From Conus ventricosus (taxonomy: Eukaryota; Mollusca; Gastropoda; Neogastropoda; Conidae), in assembly GCA_018398815.1 (NCBI GenBank), contig CM031595.1:137760945-137824944 (forward strand): DNA of 64,000 nt. The letters are read 5' to 3'. The notes beneath the pieces were generated by a model, which searched no databases, had not been told where the DNA came from, and saw nothing but the letters and a program-made list of their open reading frames with translations. This document shows, piece after piece, positions 1-44,244 of the stretch. Every line of letters begins with the position of its first letter. Position 1 is the stretch's first letter. The position numbers were made by a program, and so were the translations under genes.

Positions 1-263
1 CCCTCTCCTTCTCTCTCACTCTGCATGTGTATCTCACTCTCTGTCTCTTGCTTTCTCTATTTTTCTGTACTCTTGCTCTCTCTCTTGTCTCTGTCTCTCT
101 CTCTCGCTCACTCTCACCCTCTGTCTCTAATTCTGTCTCTCTGATTGTCTCTCAGTCATTGTCTCTGTCTCTCTTTCTTTCTCTATCTCTTTCTCTCTGT
201 CTCTCTCTCTTTCTGTCTCCCTCTCCTTCCCGCACTCTCCCTCCCTCCCTCCCTCTCCTGCCT

Positions 264-275
264 CCCTCTCTCTCC

Positions 276-336
<61 letters not shown>
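264..336 (+). repeat. (CT)n microsatellite
   Basis: A pure CT tract ending a pyrimidine-rich region that starts at base 1, just upstream of the first exon in the window. Confidence 0.95.
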
Positions 337-338
<2 letters not shown>

Positions 339-426
339 GCGGCTGTTACTTTTCTGTAAATATAGTCATAGTACGTTATGCTGGTAAACTCTTGGTTTAC
401 ATAAAATGTGTGAACTTTGCATTCAG

Positions 427-31536
<31,110 letters not shown>

Positions 31537-33150
31537 TAACAGCTCTTCCAACAACAGACCTGGATAGACAGGCATGCCGAGTTTTTATTGGGATGATGGC
31601 AGGCAAGTGCTTGTACATACTTGTGGAACAAGCCACAAGAGTGGAGTGTTGCAGAGTAAATCCAGTGCATGCTGATATAGTCGCATGTATATATATATCA
31701 GCGACGTGCTTGTTACTCCCATTCAAAAAGAAAAAAGAAAAGAACACAGTGCACTTAGGGCATGTGTGGCTTTCCGAGTTGTGTACATGTACTTGTTTTA
31801 CAACATGTTCATGAGCCTGCTACCATGGACACAGATGGGGGATTGGGTAGATTTCAGATTCTTGACTTACTGTACAGAACAAGATTGACAGATCTGATTG
31901 AATGACAGCTGTTCTGTACAGGAGGATTAGGACACAAACAATTTTATCAATTTCACCATTACTGTGTATTTAAGCATGATTTTTTCCCCAAATGAACGGT
32001 CTAACACATATTCATGACATACATCAGTCCCTCTTCCCAAGGTGTTTTTTTTCCCTTTTTCAAAAGGACTCTTTCACAGGTCCCTCCCTCCCCAAAAAAG
32101 GAGGGGGGGAAGTAATTTAAGGATATATTGGTTCACCATTCAAATTCAAAGAGGAAAAGAAAAAAGGACATGTTAGTTTCAACTAGTGACCACTCCATCA
32201 AAATGCTTAGGCTGTTGGTTTCTTTTCTTCCTTATGTGAGGAGAAGTGATTAGTGGGCAAGATGATGAATGGGCCATCTCTTTTGGATTCTCTTGATGAC
32301 GGCAATATACTATCAGTCCTACAATTGTGAAACTACAAATGTGTTGGTACAAGTTGCTAACCAGTTGATATTGCATCAGTGTGTGAACACTATCTGAATG
32401 GATGGGTGCAAACAAGTCACACTGTGGGTGGAAGAAGAAAACAGTTAAAATCGAAGCTTCAGTTTGAAATGTCCAGTTTCATTTTACTTTTTCCTCTCCC
32501 CTCACATTTGGCAAAACAAAATAGAACTTATTTATTAATTTATTCATTGTACATTATTTCTCATTTGTATGGCATTCTAAACATTTCTTCTTTGTGGGTT
32601 GCTTACAGGCTGTCTGTAATAGCCTTTATTTCACAAATATGTATTTTTTCATTCCAATAATACTTTTAATGTTTGGTTTCTTACCTCAGTCTGTCTGTTG
32701 AGGAAAGGATGAATGCACGAGTGGATGGTTAAAAAAGTTATTGACTCTAAAAGAACGTGTTATGTGCATTGGTTCCGATTGCCTTACAGTGATTGTTGTG
32801 ACTGTCAACCAGTGTTGTGCCTGAAACATGTGAGTCAGCAACCATACATGTTGTGCCTGAATAGTCTGACTTTAGTGGCCAGTCTGTATCAAGTCATTCC
32901 ATATGGGTTTTTTTGTGATTGGTACAGTCATTTTTTTGTTTATTGAATATCCGTCCATTTTGATATTTTACAGACCTAACTTATTTGTTCGTTTGTTTTT
33001 AAATTGAGGAGACTAAAGGGTTGGGATTTTTGTTTCTTTGTGTCAACTTATCTAAGTTTCCAAGGGCTCAGCGCATGTCTTTGTGAGACTTATCTTCAAT
33101 AATATTTATGTATTCCATTGTACAGTTGAATTCATTTTTATCTTCTTTCA
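31537..33150 (+). other. KATNIP 3' UTR and intergenic, no gene seen
   Basis: AT-rich sequence downstream of the KATNIP stop. No ORF here resembles a known family and I see no mobile element. Confidence 0.45.
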
Positions 33151-33159
33151 CATAGATCA

Positions 33160-34560
33160 TATTCCTGCTCATAAGTGAATCCTAATCAAGCCTTCTTTCA
33201 CTTGGTGAAGTCAGATTTATATTGCACCCTTTTTCAAACTGCTTAATTGACATCGACACACCTTTCATATAGTCAAGTTTCATTAATTTAACTCAGAACT
33301 TGCACTGGATATAATTTTTTTTTTCATGTGGGTAAAATCTTGATCCATTGCTTTTTCTTTTTTAGATTGTTAGATCGTTGCAGCCTATATGCCTTCTTTC
33401 ACTTGGTTCAGCCATAATTTGGCCGCCTGATTGGCTGACCTATAAGCATGTAGGGTTGTGAAAATATGTGGAAAGGCATATATATATATGCCTTTTCATT
33501 TAAAGATTCACACACATGCACGTGAATTTCTGCTTTGTATTGACAGGACCATTTACAAATGTGAAGGGACAGAAGTTTAGTGCAGTGCAGTCCCGTTTTT
33601 TGTGAACTTCCTTTTGGTAGGGCAGTTGTCATCAACCCAGTAGCGAGATATTTTGTGGTCTGCTAAGAATGTGCATGGTTATGAAGATTTCACATTAAAC
33701 AATGAATGTTAAAACTGAAGAAATTGTACAGAATGTCTCAACAAGTTCGACTGGGCCAGCATGGATGAGGCCTTTACAAGTGGGTCATGTGGGATAGCAA
33801 GTTTTTTTTTTCACTAGGCCTTTTTCACATCACTGAATACAACTTTCCTTATCATCATATCTTATTGATGCCTGCTTTTACACTATCCAATCTTATTCAT
33901 GCCTTCTTTCATTTAGGTAGGTCTTGCCTATGTCTCATTTCACATGGTCAGATCATAGGTTGTATCCTACCTATGCGGCTATGCCTGCTTTCACTTGGTC
34001 AGATCTTGGTCATGCTTTCTGTAAGTAGAATCCTATTCATATCTATCGCTTAAATCTTACTTGTATTCTTCAGGACTTCCACTGAAGAAGAGCAAAAATC
34101 CCTGAAATTTGGGGGGGGGGGGGGGGGGGGGGGGGTATTGCAGATGTGCAATTTCTCACTGGGGAATATATTAATGTTTTCAAAATGGTGTGATCTGACA
34201 ACAAATCTGAGCTTGGAGTGGTGTACCATCAACTTTTTGATCAAACAGTTGCTCTCATGAACATGAGATCTCGACGCAATATTTCAGTGTCGCCTGCTAG
34301 TATTCCAAACATCCGACCAGAACTCCAAGAATTTGATTACCACTTTTTTTTTTTTCCCCTTCCTCAGTCTTTTTTTTTACAAGTGAAAAATTTTCACCCC
34401 AATTTCAAGTTTATTTTCACAGAAATCCACGAATTTGCAGAGAAGTGGGAGCCCTGGTTCTTATATAACGTCAGGTTTTATCCATATTTTCTTTCACGTA
34501 TTCTTTTTCTTTTAAACCTTCTCACATGCCTGCTTTCATGCAAAACCTTATTCATACCTC
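33160..34560 (+). repeat. Highly diverged tandem repeat
   Basis: The phrase (t)catgcctgctttcacttggtcagatc and variants recur at about 33188, 33388, 33898, 33932, 33980 and 34525 at irregular spacing. This looks like an old, degenerate minisatellite. A G-run at 34109-34135 interrupts it. Confidence 0.5.
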
Positions 34561-34599
34561 TTGAATTCTTGCACTGAAATCTTTATCAATGTTTTTTTG

Positions 34600-36650
34600 T
34601 ATGGTTATACTATGGTCACAAAAGTTATATGCTTATCCCATACTTCAGCCAACTTGCCCAATTAGTGAGCATATTGATTTTTTGTTTCGTTTGTTTTTAT
34701 TTCCGCCTTTAAGAACTTGGTTTCTTTGTTTATGTATTTCAGTCACTAATTTTGAATCATCCAGGATTTATTTGTTGTGGTTTTTAAGACTACTTGTTGT
34801 GCACTGGCATAGCTGTAGCAACATGAACCATTTTTATTTTGAACTAGTCTTTATAATTCTTGCCTATGTGTTTATCATACGAAGCACTGAAAAACAGAAT
34901 AGAATATATATGTTGTTAAGTCATCTTCCAGATAGCTATCTGTGATATCCTTTATGATAAAAGGTTTTCTGGTTACATATTTAGGTTTGCACTGGAAGGA
35001 GGCATGATGTCGACTGTTGTATTTTTTACATGTACATTCCTATGTGACATTATTACCATGATTTATTGCAGATCAGTTGATATCATGTGTAGTTTGTATT
35101 TCATTTTAATACATGGTAAGTTCTGTATGTAGTAACATCTTTATTTATTACTGATTAAAAATGTGAATGTCATTTGGATCATTGGTGAATGCATGCAATG
35201 CCTTACATTTTAACATATTTAATAACTATTGTGAATCTAACTTTCTAGTTACGTTTTGATCAAAAGTACAAAGAGTTAACTTTCTTCAAAGGTTTTCTTT
35301 TTCATTTGTCTGTATAACTGACTGACTGACTTAACTTTTCAGTCTCCAACTCTGCTGATTTTGACTGAATTCACCATGCACTCTTCAATGCGATTATCAG
35401 TGAAAGATTTGGTAATGTGCCATAACGTACACATGACAACAATTCATAATCAAGCATTGACCTCAATATCAAGTGGACAGCAAAGAGAACAGTATGGTCT
35501 GAGGCTTTAAAGTCTGGACAGAAAAGGAGAATCTAGGATGGCTTGCTGTACAACAAAGAAATTGGGTTACATCAAAACGGAAAGTCAATGTGGTAAGTCT
35601 ATTTTAATGTCATTTTTTTCTTCCCACAATTCCAGCTTCAAAGGTTGAAGATTTTTTTCTTTAATAGGAGAATATAAAACAGCTCAATTTCACTTTCAGC
35701 ATTGTGTTATCAAATGCATGTTTTTAACTCTTGTGCCAGTCATAGATATTTTGTGACAGTGTGATAAATATTTCATGTTGACCAACTACATCCTGTTTGT
35801 ATGCGTGATGAGGATTATGATAGGATGGTGAGAGTTTTGTTACTAATTATGTTGAACAAATGACTGTGGTATTTGGCGTTCAAAGATGTTACTAGATCTT
35901 ACTTCCCTATGGTTCTTGGCCTTAAGACAAGTGATAGCAATAAACAACATGAACTGAATCGACAGTGTTGAACTTAAGAATCATTCGTTGTGAACCATTT
36001 TCTTTTCTTTCTTTTTTTTAGGTTTGTATATTTCAGTGTCCTTTTGTAAGTGAAGAAGCAACACATCTGAAAGGGAAAAAAAGTATGCTCCCTGAGAGCA
36101 AAAAAAAAAGCACAAGAAAGCATCAGTATGCAAAGGAAAGTCCTCAAGATAAAGTTGCGGGTGTTGGCTTCAACATTTGCTCAATTTAAACTCAAAGAGA
36201 GATAGAGTTAAAGAACTATATTTGTCTAAAAGATTCTGGAATAACTACTTGAAAATGAAAAAATGTTTGGTGCATGGTGCAGTGGACTAACTGATGAGCA
36301 TGGTTGCTAGGTGCAGTTGATGGAAAGCGAGTGCTGAGCATACAAAGTGTCATTGTCAAAAGATTCACTGGTGAATACATGTTTCCAGATCTGGTGAATG
36401 TTGTATTTGTATACTGAAAAATAATCTTAATGTGATATGAAAATTAAGTTGTTCTTATCTTGCTCTGATTAAAATTTTCATCTTCAAGAATGTGTTGGTA
36501 CCATGTGCATGTGCCTGCAGAAAGAGTTAGTGTGTGTGTGCCTGCAGAGAGAGATTGTATGTGAATCAGAGTGTGTGCCAGTTGGAATCTACACAAGCCA
36601 AGCCCACCATCACATGCCAGCAAAGAATCGAAGTACACATTTCATATGAA
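34600..36650. other. Intergenic between KATNIP and COX6B, nothing seen
   Basis: AT-rich sequence with no coding of recognisable family and no clear repeat. Confidence 0.45.
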
Positions 36651-36656
36651 TTTATT
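36651..36656 (-). promoter_or_regulatory. Polyadenylation signal of COX6B
   Basis: AATAAA on the - strand, about 180 bp downstream of the COX6B stop codon. It is the nearest such hexamer. Confidence 0.65.
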
Positions 36657-36831
36657 ATCTTGTATAACCAAAATTACCTGAGGAACTGTGCAACTGTGCC
36701 CCAAGACTAATACTTAACATCAGTGAACGATAAAAATGCTCACAGCTAAGATCAACTTTCACTCATCATTCGATCGCCAGCAACATTAAAAAGATCACAC
36801 ACATGCAAGCAGGATGGTGGAAAAAGTACAA

Positions 36832-36885
36832 TCATATCTTGCCAGCAAAGGTTCCATTCTCCACCTGTTCGTCCCATTTCTCCAC
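36832..36885 (-). CDS. COX6B: COX6B exon 3
   Basis: Acceptor tcaacag; reads [17 protein letters not shown] and TGA. Phase 0. Confidence 0.94.
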   Translation of the reverse strand: MEKWDEQVENGTFAGKI

Positions 36886-39642
36886 CTGTTGACAAAGAAA
36901 GAATATCCTAGCCATTTAATAGTATTCTTCCAGTTCATGCAATGTATAAAATGGATACTAAACGTCGGCTTTTACAGGCATTTGCATTTTTCCCTTTCCA
37001 TTTCATAAGTTACACTTTTTCCAACCAACTTGGGTCTTTCAAATATGAAAGTGTGTTCAAGTCCTTGGTTCTTACTGAGGCAAGGGAAGGGTCAGGGAGG
37101 GGAAGGGGGGGGGGGGGAGGGCATATAGGCCTCCTTAGCCGACACCCATGTGAGGTCATGGGGCAACGCCCTAATCTGGTATTTTCTGGCATTTACCACA
37201 TGATTCTGACACCAAATCCACTGCAGTAAAAAGTAAACATTCAACCAAAGGTCAATTGGTGTCCTATACATTTATCATACGTTGCGCACACATACACACA
37301 CATTCACAAACACACACATACACCTGCCAACCCCATGTCATATTTTCTGTTTCTTTGATAGCCACTTATAATAAATTGCAAAACAATAATATACAAATGA
37401 ATACAAAAGAAACTTCTTTACCCAGGCATTGGGGCACAGAGACTTGTAGACACGTCTGAAGTACTCGCAAGGCTCATAGTCTTCTCCTTTGATCTTCTGG
37501 CAACGGTGGAAATCTACATAGTTCTGCCAGCAGTTCCTGGAACACACACTGACTTTCATTCATTCTGTCAAGCTTTAACTACTGTTAGATTTTATGGTAC
37601 ACTGAACAAATCTATCACAATTCACACAAATTATAATCAACAGATTTCAATGGTCCGTCAAATCAATCCTTCTATCACATTCATGCAATTAATCACAAAC
37701 AGACTGCAAAGGTACACAAAATCTCAACTTTTCTATCCATTTTAGGGTTTACTGACTTGTAACTATTCCATCACATTTCACTTAAGCTTAAAAAAATTCG
37801 ACACTTTCACAACTTGTAACCATTATATTACATTTCACAGCTGTTACAGATTTTGTTGTAGCATGATAAACTATCTAATGGAATCTTCATTACTGAGCTA
37901 ACTCACACTAATAATTACAGCAATTCAAAAATTTGTGAAGGACCATACTGATACACTGAATCAGTTTGTTAATACAGATTTTGTCATAAAGTAGCGTGAC
38001 CTTTTCACAGGCTTAAAGTTAAACTACAGTACAATTTTCATTGTTAAGCTCTGCAAACCTCACTCCTCCAATAATCACAGTAATTCAATAATTAATGAAG
38101 GATCATGCTCACACACTGAACCACTTTGTTAATGCAGATTTTGTTGTGAAGCAGCTTATCATATCATATAGCTTTTAACTACAGGGTGACAATAGCATCT
38201 TCATCATTAAGCTCTCTAAAACTAACTCCTCACAATAATTACAGCAACTCAAAAATTAAGATCATGTTGACACAATGAATGAGTTTATTACCTGTATGTT
38301 GCACTACCGTTTGTCCTTAATCCTCTCTAGTCACTGACCTCTCAAGGTCCAAAGCAATGATTTGAAACAAACTTATTTTCAACTGGGCAAATTTTACAAC
38401 TCAAAACATTTTTAAGGTATGTTCAATCCTGAATTCTTACTTTATAACAAACATATTTTCAATTGGGCAAACTTTACTACTCAAAACAGTAAAGGCAGTT
38501 AACACTGGTAGGTAGCTTTTTTCAACTAATGAATTTGAAGGTCCTGAGTTCAAGTCCAACCAAAAGCATTTGTATTTGTCATTTTATGGATTTTTTTCTG
38601 CACCAGCAAGCTCCAACCCACAGATGAGTGAGCTATATACACTGCAATGAGAAAAAAACAAACCGTCTTGTTTATCCACTGAATAGATGCAGTTTTCAGC
38701 ATCAGTCAAGTTCCCTGAACACCACTGTAGGCATCTCCAATTTTCATGTCTGACTGACACCAGGACATCTTGATATAGCCTTGTCACAACTTGTATAGTC
38801 TAAGGCACCACTTAACACCAATGTGACTCGGCAGCTGTCCTGTGTTTTCACTCTGTTGTCCAGTGATGACCTGATTTTGATTGCTCTCCTCTAAGTACAT
38901 CCAGACTACAACCTAATAAGAGTGACAGACAGCTTGCATCTGGATGACATTAAAACAGTAACAGGGACCTCATGCTTTTACAAAACTTAACAAATTTGAA
39001 AAATGTGTACGTTTAGAAAAATATGCACATTTTAATTGTGAAATACACCAATAGCAGCTTTAGGGTATACAGGTCGGAGTCTGGATGTACTTAGAGGTGA
39101 GGGGGAATAAACATGACCATGCAGTATGAAATGGCAGAAGAACCACCAAATAATAAAATTCAGAAAATGTTTAGCCATTCTATCAGACTGTACAGAAGAA
39201 ATAAACAAATTCCACACTAAACATGTTCACAGATACAAGACATTTAATGACAGACTACTAAAGCACAAGAGTTTGGACAGCAACGATTTTAATTCAATTC
39301 AATTCAATTCAAGACACTTTATTTTCTTTCATAAGAACTTTGTGTTGTGGTGGGAGCACATAAACACATGACATGACACAACATTGAATAATATAAAATG
39401 TGCAAATGCACTCACACCTGCACATGCCCACAAATTTAAAAACAATATAAATAAAGTAAAGCTTATTTTCACATAAAACTAATCAATAACGACTCAAGAC
39501 TGACCCTGACCAGTCATCAACTATCAACCTGCACAAAGTGCATGTCACCAAAGAACAAGTCACATTACCTCGTTTGGTTCTGATTAGGAAATCGAGCATC
39601 AAAGGGAGCTGTTTTCATCTGATAATCACCCTTTTCAGACAT
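36832..39642 (-). CDS. COX6B: Cytochrome c oxidase subunit 6B
   Basis: Nuclear-encoded subunit of respiratory complex IV, on the intermembrane-space face, which helps hold the dimer together. Three coding exons join to 80 residues plus stop, close to the usual 80-90: 39569-39642, 37422-37536 and 36832-36885. The start reads [20 protein letters not shown] and is followed by [18 protein letters not shown]. The twin Cx9C-Cx10C motif is intact: C-x9-C in [11 protein letters not shown] and C-x10-C in [12 protein letters not shown]. It ends [14 protein letters not shown]. The ATG is the only one in frame before the family's TAPFD motif. A tgtcag just upstream may be the acceptor of a 5' UTR exon. 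The gene is tail-to-tail with KATNIP. Confidence 0.95.
37105..37118 (+). repeat. Poly-G run
   Basis: A G-rich run in the second COX6B intron. Otherwise that intron (36886-37421) shows only a short CA-rich patch near 37285-37322. Confidence 0.8.
37422..37536 (-). CDS. COX6B: COX6B exon 2
   Basis: Acceptor ttccag and donor gtaaag. It holds all four cysteines of the twin CxnC motif and ends YKSLCPNAW. Confidence 0.95.
37537..39568 (-). other. COX6B intron 1
   Basis: AT-rich, about 2 kb. Related segments with ttgttaatacagattttgt(c/t) and cacagtaattcaa recur at about 37850-37990, 38040-38160 and 38190-38290, an old local duplication. At 39290-39328 there is (AATTC)n followed by aagacactttatt, which on the - strand is the 3' terminus of a LINE with a (GAATT)n tail. 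Confidence 0.55.
39569..39642 (-). CDS. COX6B: COX6B exon 1 (coding)
   Basis: ATG at 39642, donor gtaatg. Ends with two bases of an Arg codon completed in exon 2. Confidence 0.93.
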
Positions 39643-40317
39643 GCTTGATGCTGACAATATCTGCACAGTAAAATAGCAGAGATCAAGAGCATGCACACAA
39701 AAAAAGAAGACTAACATAACAAATTTGGGTCATAACATAGCCCAATATTATGATGCCAAAAGTGCTAATGCTGTTCTTGCATGATTGTGACTCTGAGGGT
39801 ATCTTCTGGCAGTTTCATGCTCTTTGTTTAAATACCAATCTACCAATAACGCTGAAGTAATGAGCAATGGATTTTTTTCCCCCAAGCCTTTGATTCCAGA
39901 CTGCAGATTCAGCCATGTATAAAGGTTCATTGCATAATCAAGTCTAGTTGATCCCTTGATTACATTCACTTCTTACAAAAGGCAAATGCCCTGCAGACTA
40001 ATTTGAAGTGAATTTTCAGCTAGTTTTCCTTCAATTTGGATGGCATGCTTTTGTGCATAAGTGTGTGTGTGTGTGTTTGACTTTCAGTGTGTGTGTGTGC
40101 ATTTTGCAAAATGAAAACTTAATGTATGAACATGGCTTCCAAGTGGTCTAATGCAATCAAGTTACAGGAATTTGATTTGCAATAGTTCAGCGATTATGAA
40201 ATTCAACAAACATAAAAAAAGGAAATAAATGTTTGAGTGATACTGTTGACCAATCATAGCTCAATTCAACTACAAGTGATTAATCAATGTGCCAATGCAT
40301 AGTATCTTCTTATGCGC

Positions 40318-41100
40318 AAGAGCCTGGATGGTCTAGTATGTAAAGCATCAGATTCTTGTCAAAAGCATCAGATTCTTGTCACAAGATCCATGGTTTGATT
40401 CCTTCTTGAGACAGCCAGGTTTGAAGATGATTTCTCTTTTCCCTCCAATCCTTTTCTAGTCCCTCAGATAACACTTTAAACTGAACTCCTGCATTAGAAA
40501 AAAACTGCAATCGTTGCATGCATATCAAATCCCATTCCATCTTTTGGAAAATTGCAGTCTCTGCATGCATGTTAAATCCCATTCCATCTTTTGGAAATGG
40601 AATCAATGACACCACTGTGAATACACACAATAGTGCAATAAAATCTTTCAAGTTGTTAATCTGGCAGCCTTAACAAAACGTCAAAAGGAAGAAAAAGCAC
40701 ATATAAAATCCCATTCTTGAGAAGACAAGGCACTGTGTCAGTGTGTGCTAGTGAAAATGGAACGGATAATATTAATAGTATTAATACCACTAGCATAAAC
40801 ACACACACAATGGTGCAATAAAATCTTTCTTCGTTATTAAGCTGGCAGCCCCAACAAAAGGAATAAAGAGCACAATTTTATAAAATCCCATTCTTTGGAA
40901 GAATAGGCCCCATGAGCCAACATTATCTGATGTGCACACAAAGCATGCATCCCATTTGCTATTCAACAGCCTGGGTGTGTGAACCTAACAAAAATAACAT
41001 TGATATATTTACCATTCCTTGCATGCCCACTGTGCATGTATTTTGCAATGTTGCTCATACTAGTCATAGTCATGGGTTTCTGCACACCAATTCACATTAT
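40318..41100 (+). mobile_element. Cluster of degenerate tRNA-derived SINEs
   Basis: At 40326 a tRNA-like head (tggatggtctagtatgtaaagc ... tggtttgattcc) has A-box and B-box-like parts. Body motifs aaatcccattc..cttttggaa occur at about 40530, 40582, 40706 and 40885, and match the body of the better copy at 41345-41385. The 40380-40600 part contains a local tandem duplication. Confidence 0.55.
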
Positions 41101-41133
41101 GCCTCAGTAAACTTTGTGTAGAGACAGTTGGGA

Positions 41134-41668
41134 GCCGGAATAGCTCAGTTGGTAGAGCGCCAGACTCGTAATCTTGGTGATCCTGGGGTTGCGGGTTCGA
41201 ACCTCCGCCGGGGCGTTTCGGTACAGGGGGATTTTTCCCTCGGAGTTAACATTGGTTCTGACTCCATTTCCCATACAGTCCTTCGAATGAGACTATAAAC
41301 CGAGGTTCCGTGTGTGAACGCATGCATAACATCTTGCACACCACGTAAAATCCCATCACCAACTTTCGGAAGAGTAGGCCAGTTTGGCCGTTGGTATGGA
41401 TGACACGTTACACATAGCATGCACCCTGCGTGAGAAATGGAAAGAATGAAGGAAGTATGGAAAATGAGTGATCGATATTGAACGATACTGACTGGATGAC
41501 ACGGGAAACGACTGAATGAAGCACCAGCTGGCAGCTCTTCAGTCGGCACTACCCAGGTAGGCAGCCCGTTGTGTAAACGAGTGTTGATTGTAAAGCGCTT
41601 AGAGCTTGGCCTCTAGCCGAGAATAGGCGCTATATAAGTATTCATTATTATTATTATTATTATTATTA
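41134..41668 (+). mobile_element. tRNA-derived SINE, full length
   Basis: A tRNA-like head (41134-41215) has an A box TAGCTCAGTTGG and a B box GGTTCGAAC with a T-stem. The acceptor stem does not pair well, so it is not a working tRNA gene. A unique body follows, then a tail with tgtaaagcgcttagagc and tatataag, and (ATT)n to 41668. TAGAGA occurs just before the head and just after the tail, a possible target duplication. Confidence 0.85.
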
Positions 41669-41819
41669 GAGATAACACAATTATTTTAAGTTCCCAAGTG
41701 TGCCCTCACCTCAGCTGCTTCAAATCCATAATTGGAATTAATTTAGTCCTTGCCGATATAGGGCTTAGATTTTTCACTTTTGTGTCTGTTGAGTTTCATA
41801 TGAATTCAATAACTGTGTT

Positions 41820-42258
41820 TAGTAATATAATAATAATATAAAATTCAGCTGGGTGAGAACTAGGCCGTGAGGCCTTTAGCTGATCTTTTGATCAGACACT
41901 AGAACTGCTTAACTAAAAAGCTATCCTAAACAATCTTTTGATCGTTCATTCTGATTCTATTACTTGACATGTGACTTCCGGCAGTAATTTCTTATGTGGT
42001 CCAAGTGGGTGACTAAGATTGCAGGAGTACATGTTCCTTGAAGGCGCTGTCTAGATGATTCTTGAAACTGTTCAGAGTTACTGCATTCACAATCTTGGTG
42101 TCGAGGGAGTTCCATTTGTCAGCTACCCTGCTGACGAAAAAGTTTTGTCTGATGTTGAGTTTACTGTTGTTTTTCATTAGTTTTAAATTGTGACCTCTAG
42201 TTGGTCCTTGGGTGTTGAGTATGAACTTAAGAAGGGAGAGGCACAATTGTCTGGTCAT
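41820..42258 (-). mobile_element. 5'-truncated LINE, ORF2 C-terminus
   Basis: On the - strand an open frame ends at 42013 and reads PTRGHNLKLMKNNSKL, NFFVSRVADKWNSLDTKIV and NSFKNHLD. The TRGHxxKL, FFxxRVxxxWNSL and SFKxxLD blocks are the typical C-terminus of non-LTR reverse transcriptases of the CR1/RTE-like kind. A 3' UTR of about 190 bp ends in (TATTAT)n near 41830. Confidence 0.8.
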
Positions 42259-42259
42259 A

Positions 42260-42642
42260 CCATAATTTTATCCATGCAGTCAGAAGAGCTGAGATGGCAG
42301 GTAACCACTGAGCAACAGCCATTTACTTGACCTGCTGTCAATTATTTGTGGGGACACCTGACTTTTGCACTCACAGACCTCAAGTTCAATTCGATAACTA
42401 AAAAAGATCAAAAGTCATAAATTTCTTCTAAGATATCTGATTCAGTTATTGAAATATTTTCTACATTTTTTTTTTCTATTAGTTATACTGTTTGAGATGG
42501 GGGTGATTACTTTCAAATCAAACGATATTTTTAACACATCCATTTAATCACTGGTCTACATTAACTCCAGTGAGCATGGGGATGGATGTAACTGGAACTT
42601 ATTGGAAGAAGGTAAAGAGAGGCACACATGAACGCGGAAACA

Positions 42643-42682
<40 letters not shown>

Positions 42683-44160
42683 GTCACATCATGTACACAT
42701 TGAGAGAGTGAAACTGTCACAGGTTTATTCAATGTATCAAACTCATCAGTGTATCAAGCAAAAACACAATTCTTAAACACAGTACAGGACTGAGTTAAAC
42801 TGAGTACATTTGAGAGTCAAATTATCAAGAACACTGTTAAATAGTAAAATAGACAGATTACACTGAAGTGAAATCGGAAGTTCTCAAAATCAGAATCTGG
42901 AACACGAGCCGGCAGCGGATCGAAAAGGGCTTGAAAAGATGGTCTTGACTTGCCGATGAAACCCTTGAATTAGTAGACACCAAGAGTTCAACAAAAGGTG
43001 TATAATTCACCTAAATGATGCGTTAGTTTCTGTCAACAATAAGGACAATAATAACATCACCTGTTCTGACCTTCACCTGGAGCACAAATCCGTGAGCAAA
43101 ATGGCGTTAAAAATGTTTCGTGATTATCAAGACAAAAGAGTTACCAAAATTGTCTCCCCTGCTCAGTGGGTTTTACGAGCTTCATTGGGATTCGTGTATT
43201 GTCATTGCAACATCGTAATGTTCTCAACTTTTCATCACACATCTGTTGTTTTCTCTTTTCTCTTTTCTCTGCAGTTGGAAACTTTCAAGCGGAATCAACT
43301 TCATGCTTTTGTTCATGGGAACTCACCCGAAATGTCTTACATAAGCTTTTTTTTTTTAAAGAAATTAAATCTATAAGGCAGGTAACAGTAAACAGTAAAT
43401 AATGAACAAGTACGATTGGTGGAAGGCAAGAAAACAGTTCCTCTGACATGATGATAGTGACTTAACGAAAGTTTTTTTCAAACATTTCTAAAAAAATATT
43501 TTCCAAACTTTTGCACAAAGACATTAAAAGAATAAAAAAGAGATTTAAAAAATGTACACACACCTACCCACTCCATCTCCCCTCACACATCCTCTCTCTC
43601 TCACCCTCTCTCTCTCTCTCTCTCTCTTAGTATACTGGGGTGGATTCGTCATGTCCATTTTGCAAAAATGGAAAAGAGGACGAACTAATTCATTTTGTTT
43701 TATGCTGCTGTACATTGTCCGGTCTAAGAGCGCAATATACCGACAAAGTTTTCCAAGGATCCCTGTCAGTTTTGGTTAAGCCTGCTAATGGCATATCAAA
43801 AATATAGTTTTAAAAAATCTCAATTTACTTATTTAAGGCATTTCAGTTTAGATCTGTCATGACTTTGTGAGAGAGTAGTCCATCCAGTTTTTCTTGTGTT
43901 CTTTATAATTCTTGTTTTGTTGTTATGTTCTCCATACCCCCCTTCATAAGGGGCAATCGCCCTTATATGAAGTAAACCATCTGAGTTCTCAGTTCTCTTA
44001 TATCAGCTGGATTGTACACCAACCAGATGTGAACTCAGTCTGACAACAATTCGTTGGAGCATCAATGTTCATTTCAAGCATCTCTAATCTGACGTTCGCG
44101 AACTTTACACACCACTAATGTGAGGCTAACAGTTTTGTAGCTTCAAGGGCCAGTTTTATC
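42260..44160. other. Intergenic, nothing recognised
   Basis: Contains (CT)n at 42644-42678 and at 43590-43627. Short open frames have no family resemblance. A long T-run (44164-44193) closes the segment. Confidence 0.5.
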
Positions 44161-44161
44161 G

Positions 44162-44194
<33 letters not shown>

Positions 44195-44244
44195 GTATTA
44201 CCTTGACTTCAGCTTGTCTCCAACTGTTGGAAATTTTGCCTCTT

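Noticed and set aside
41134..41215. A tRNA gene
   Set aside because: A and B boxes are clear, but the acceptor stem does not pair and a SINE body and tail follow directly. It is the head of a SINE.
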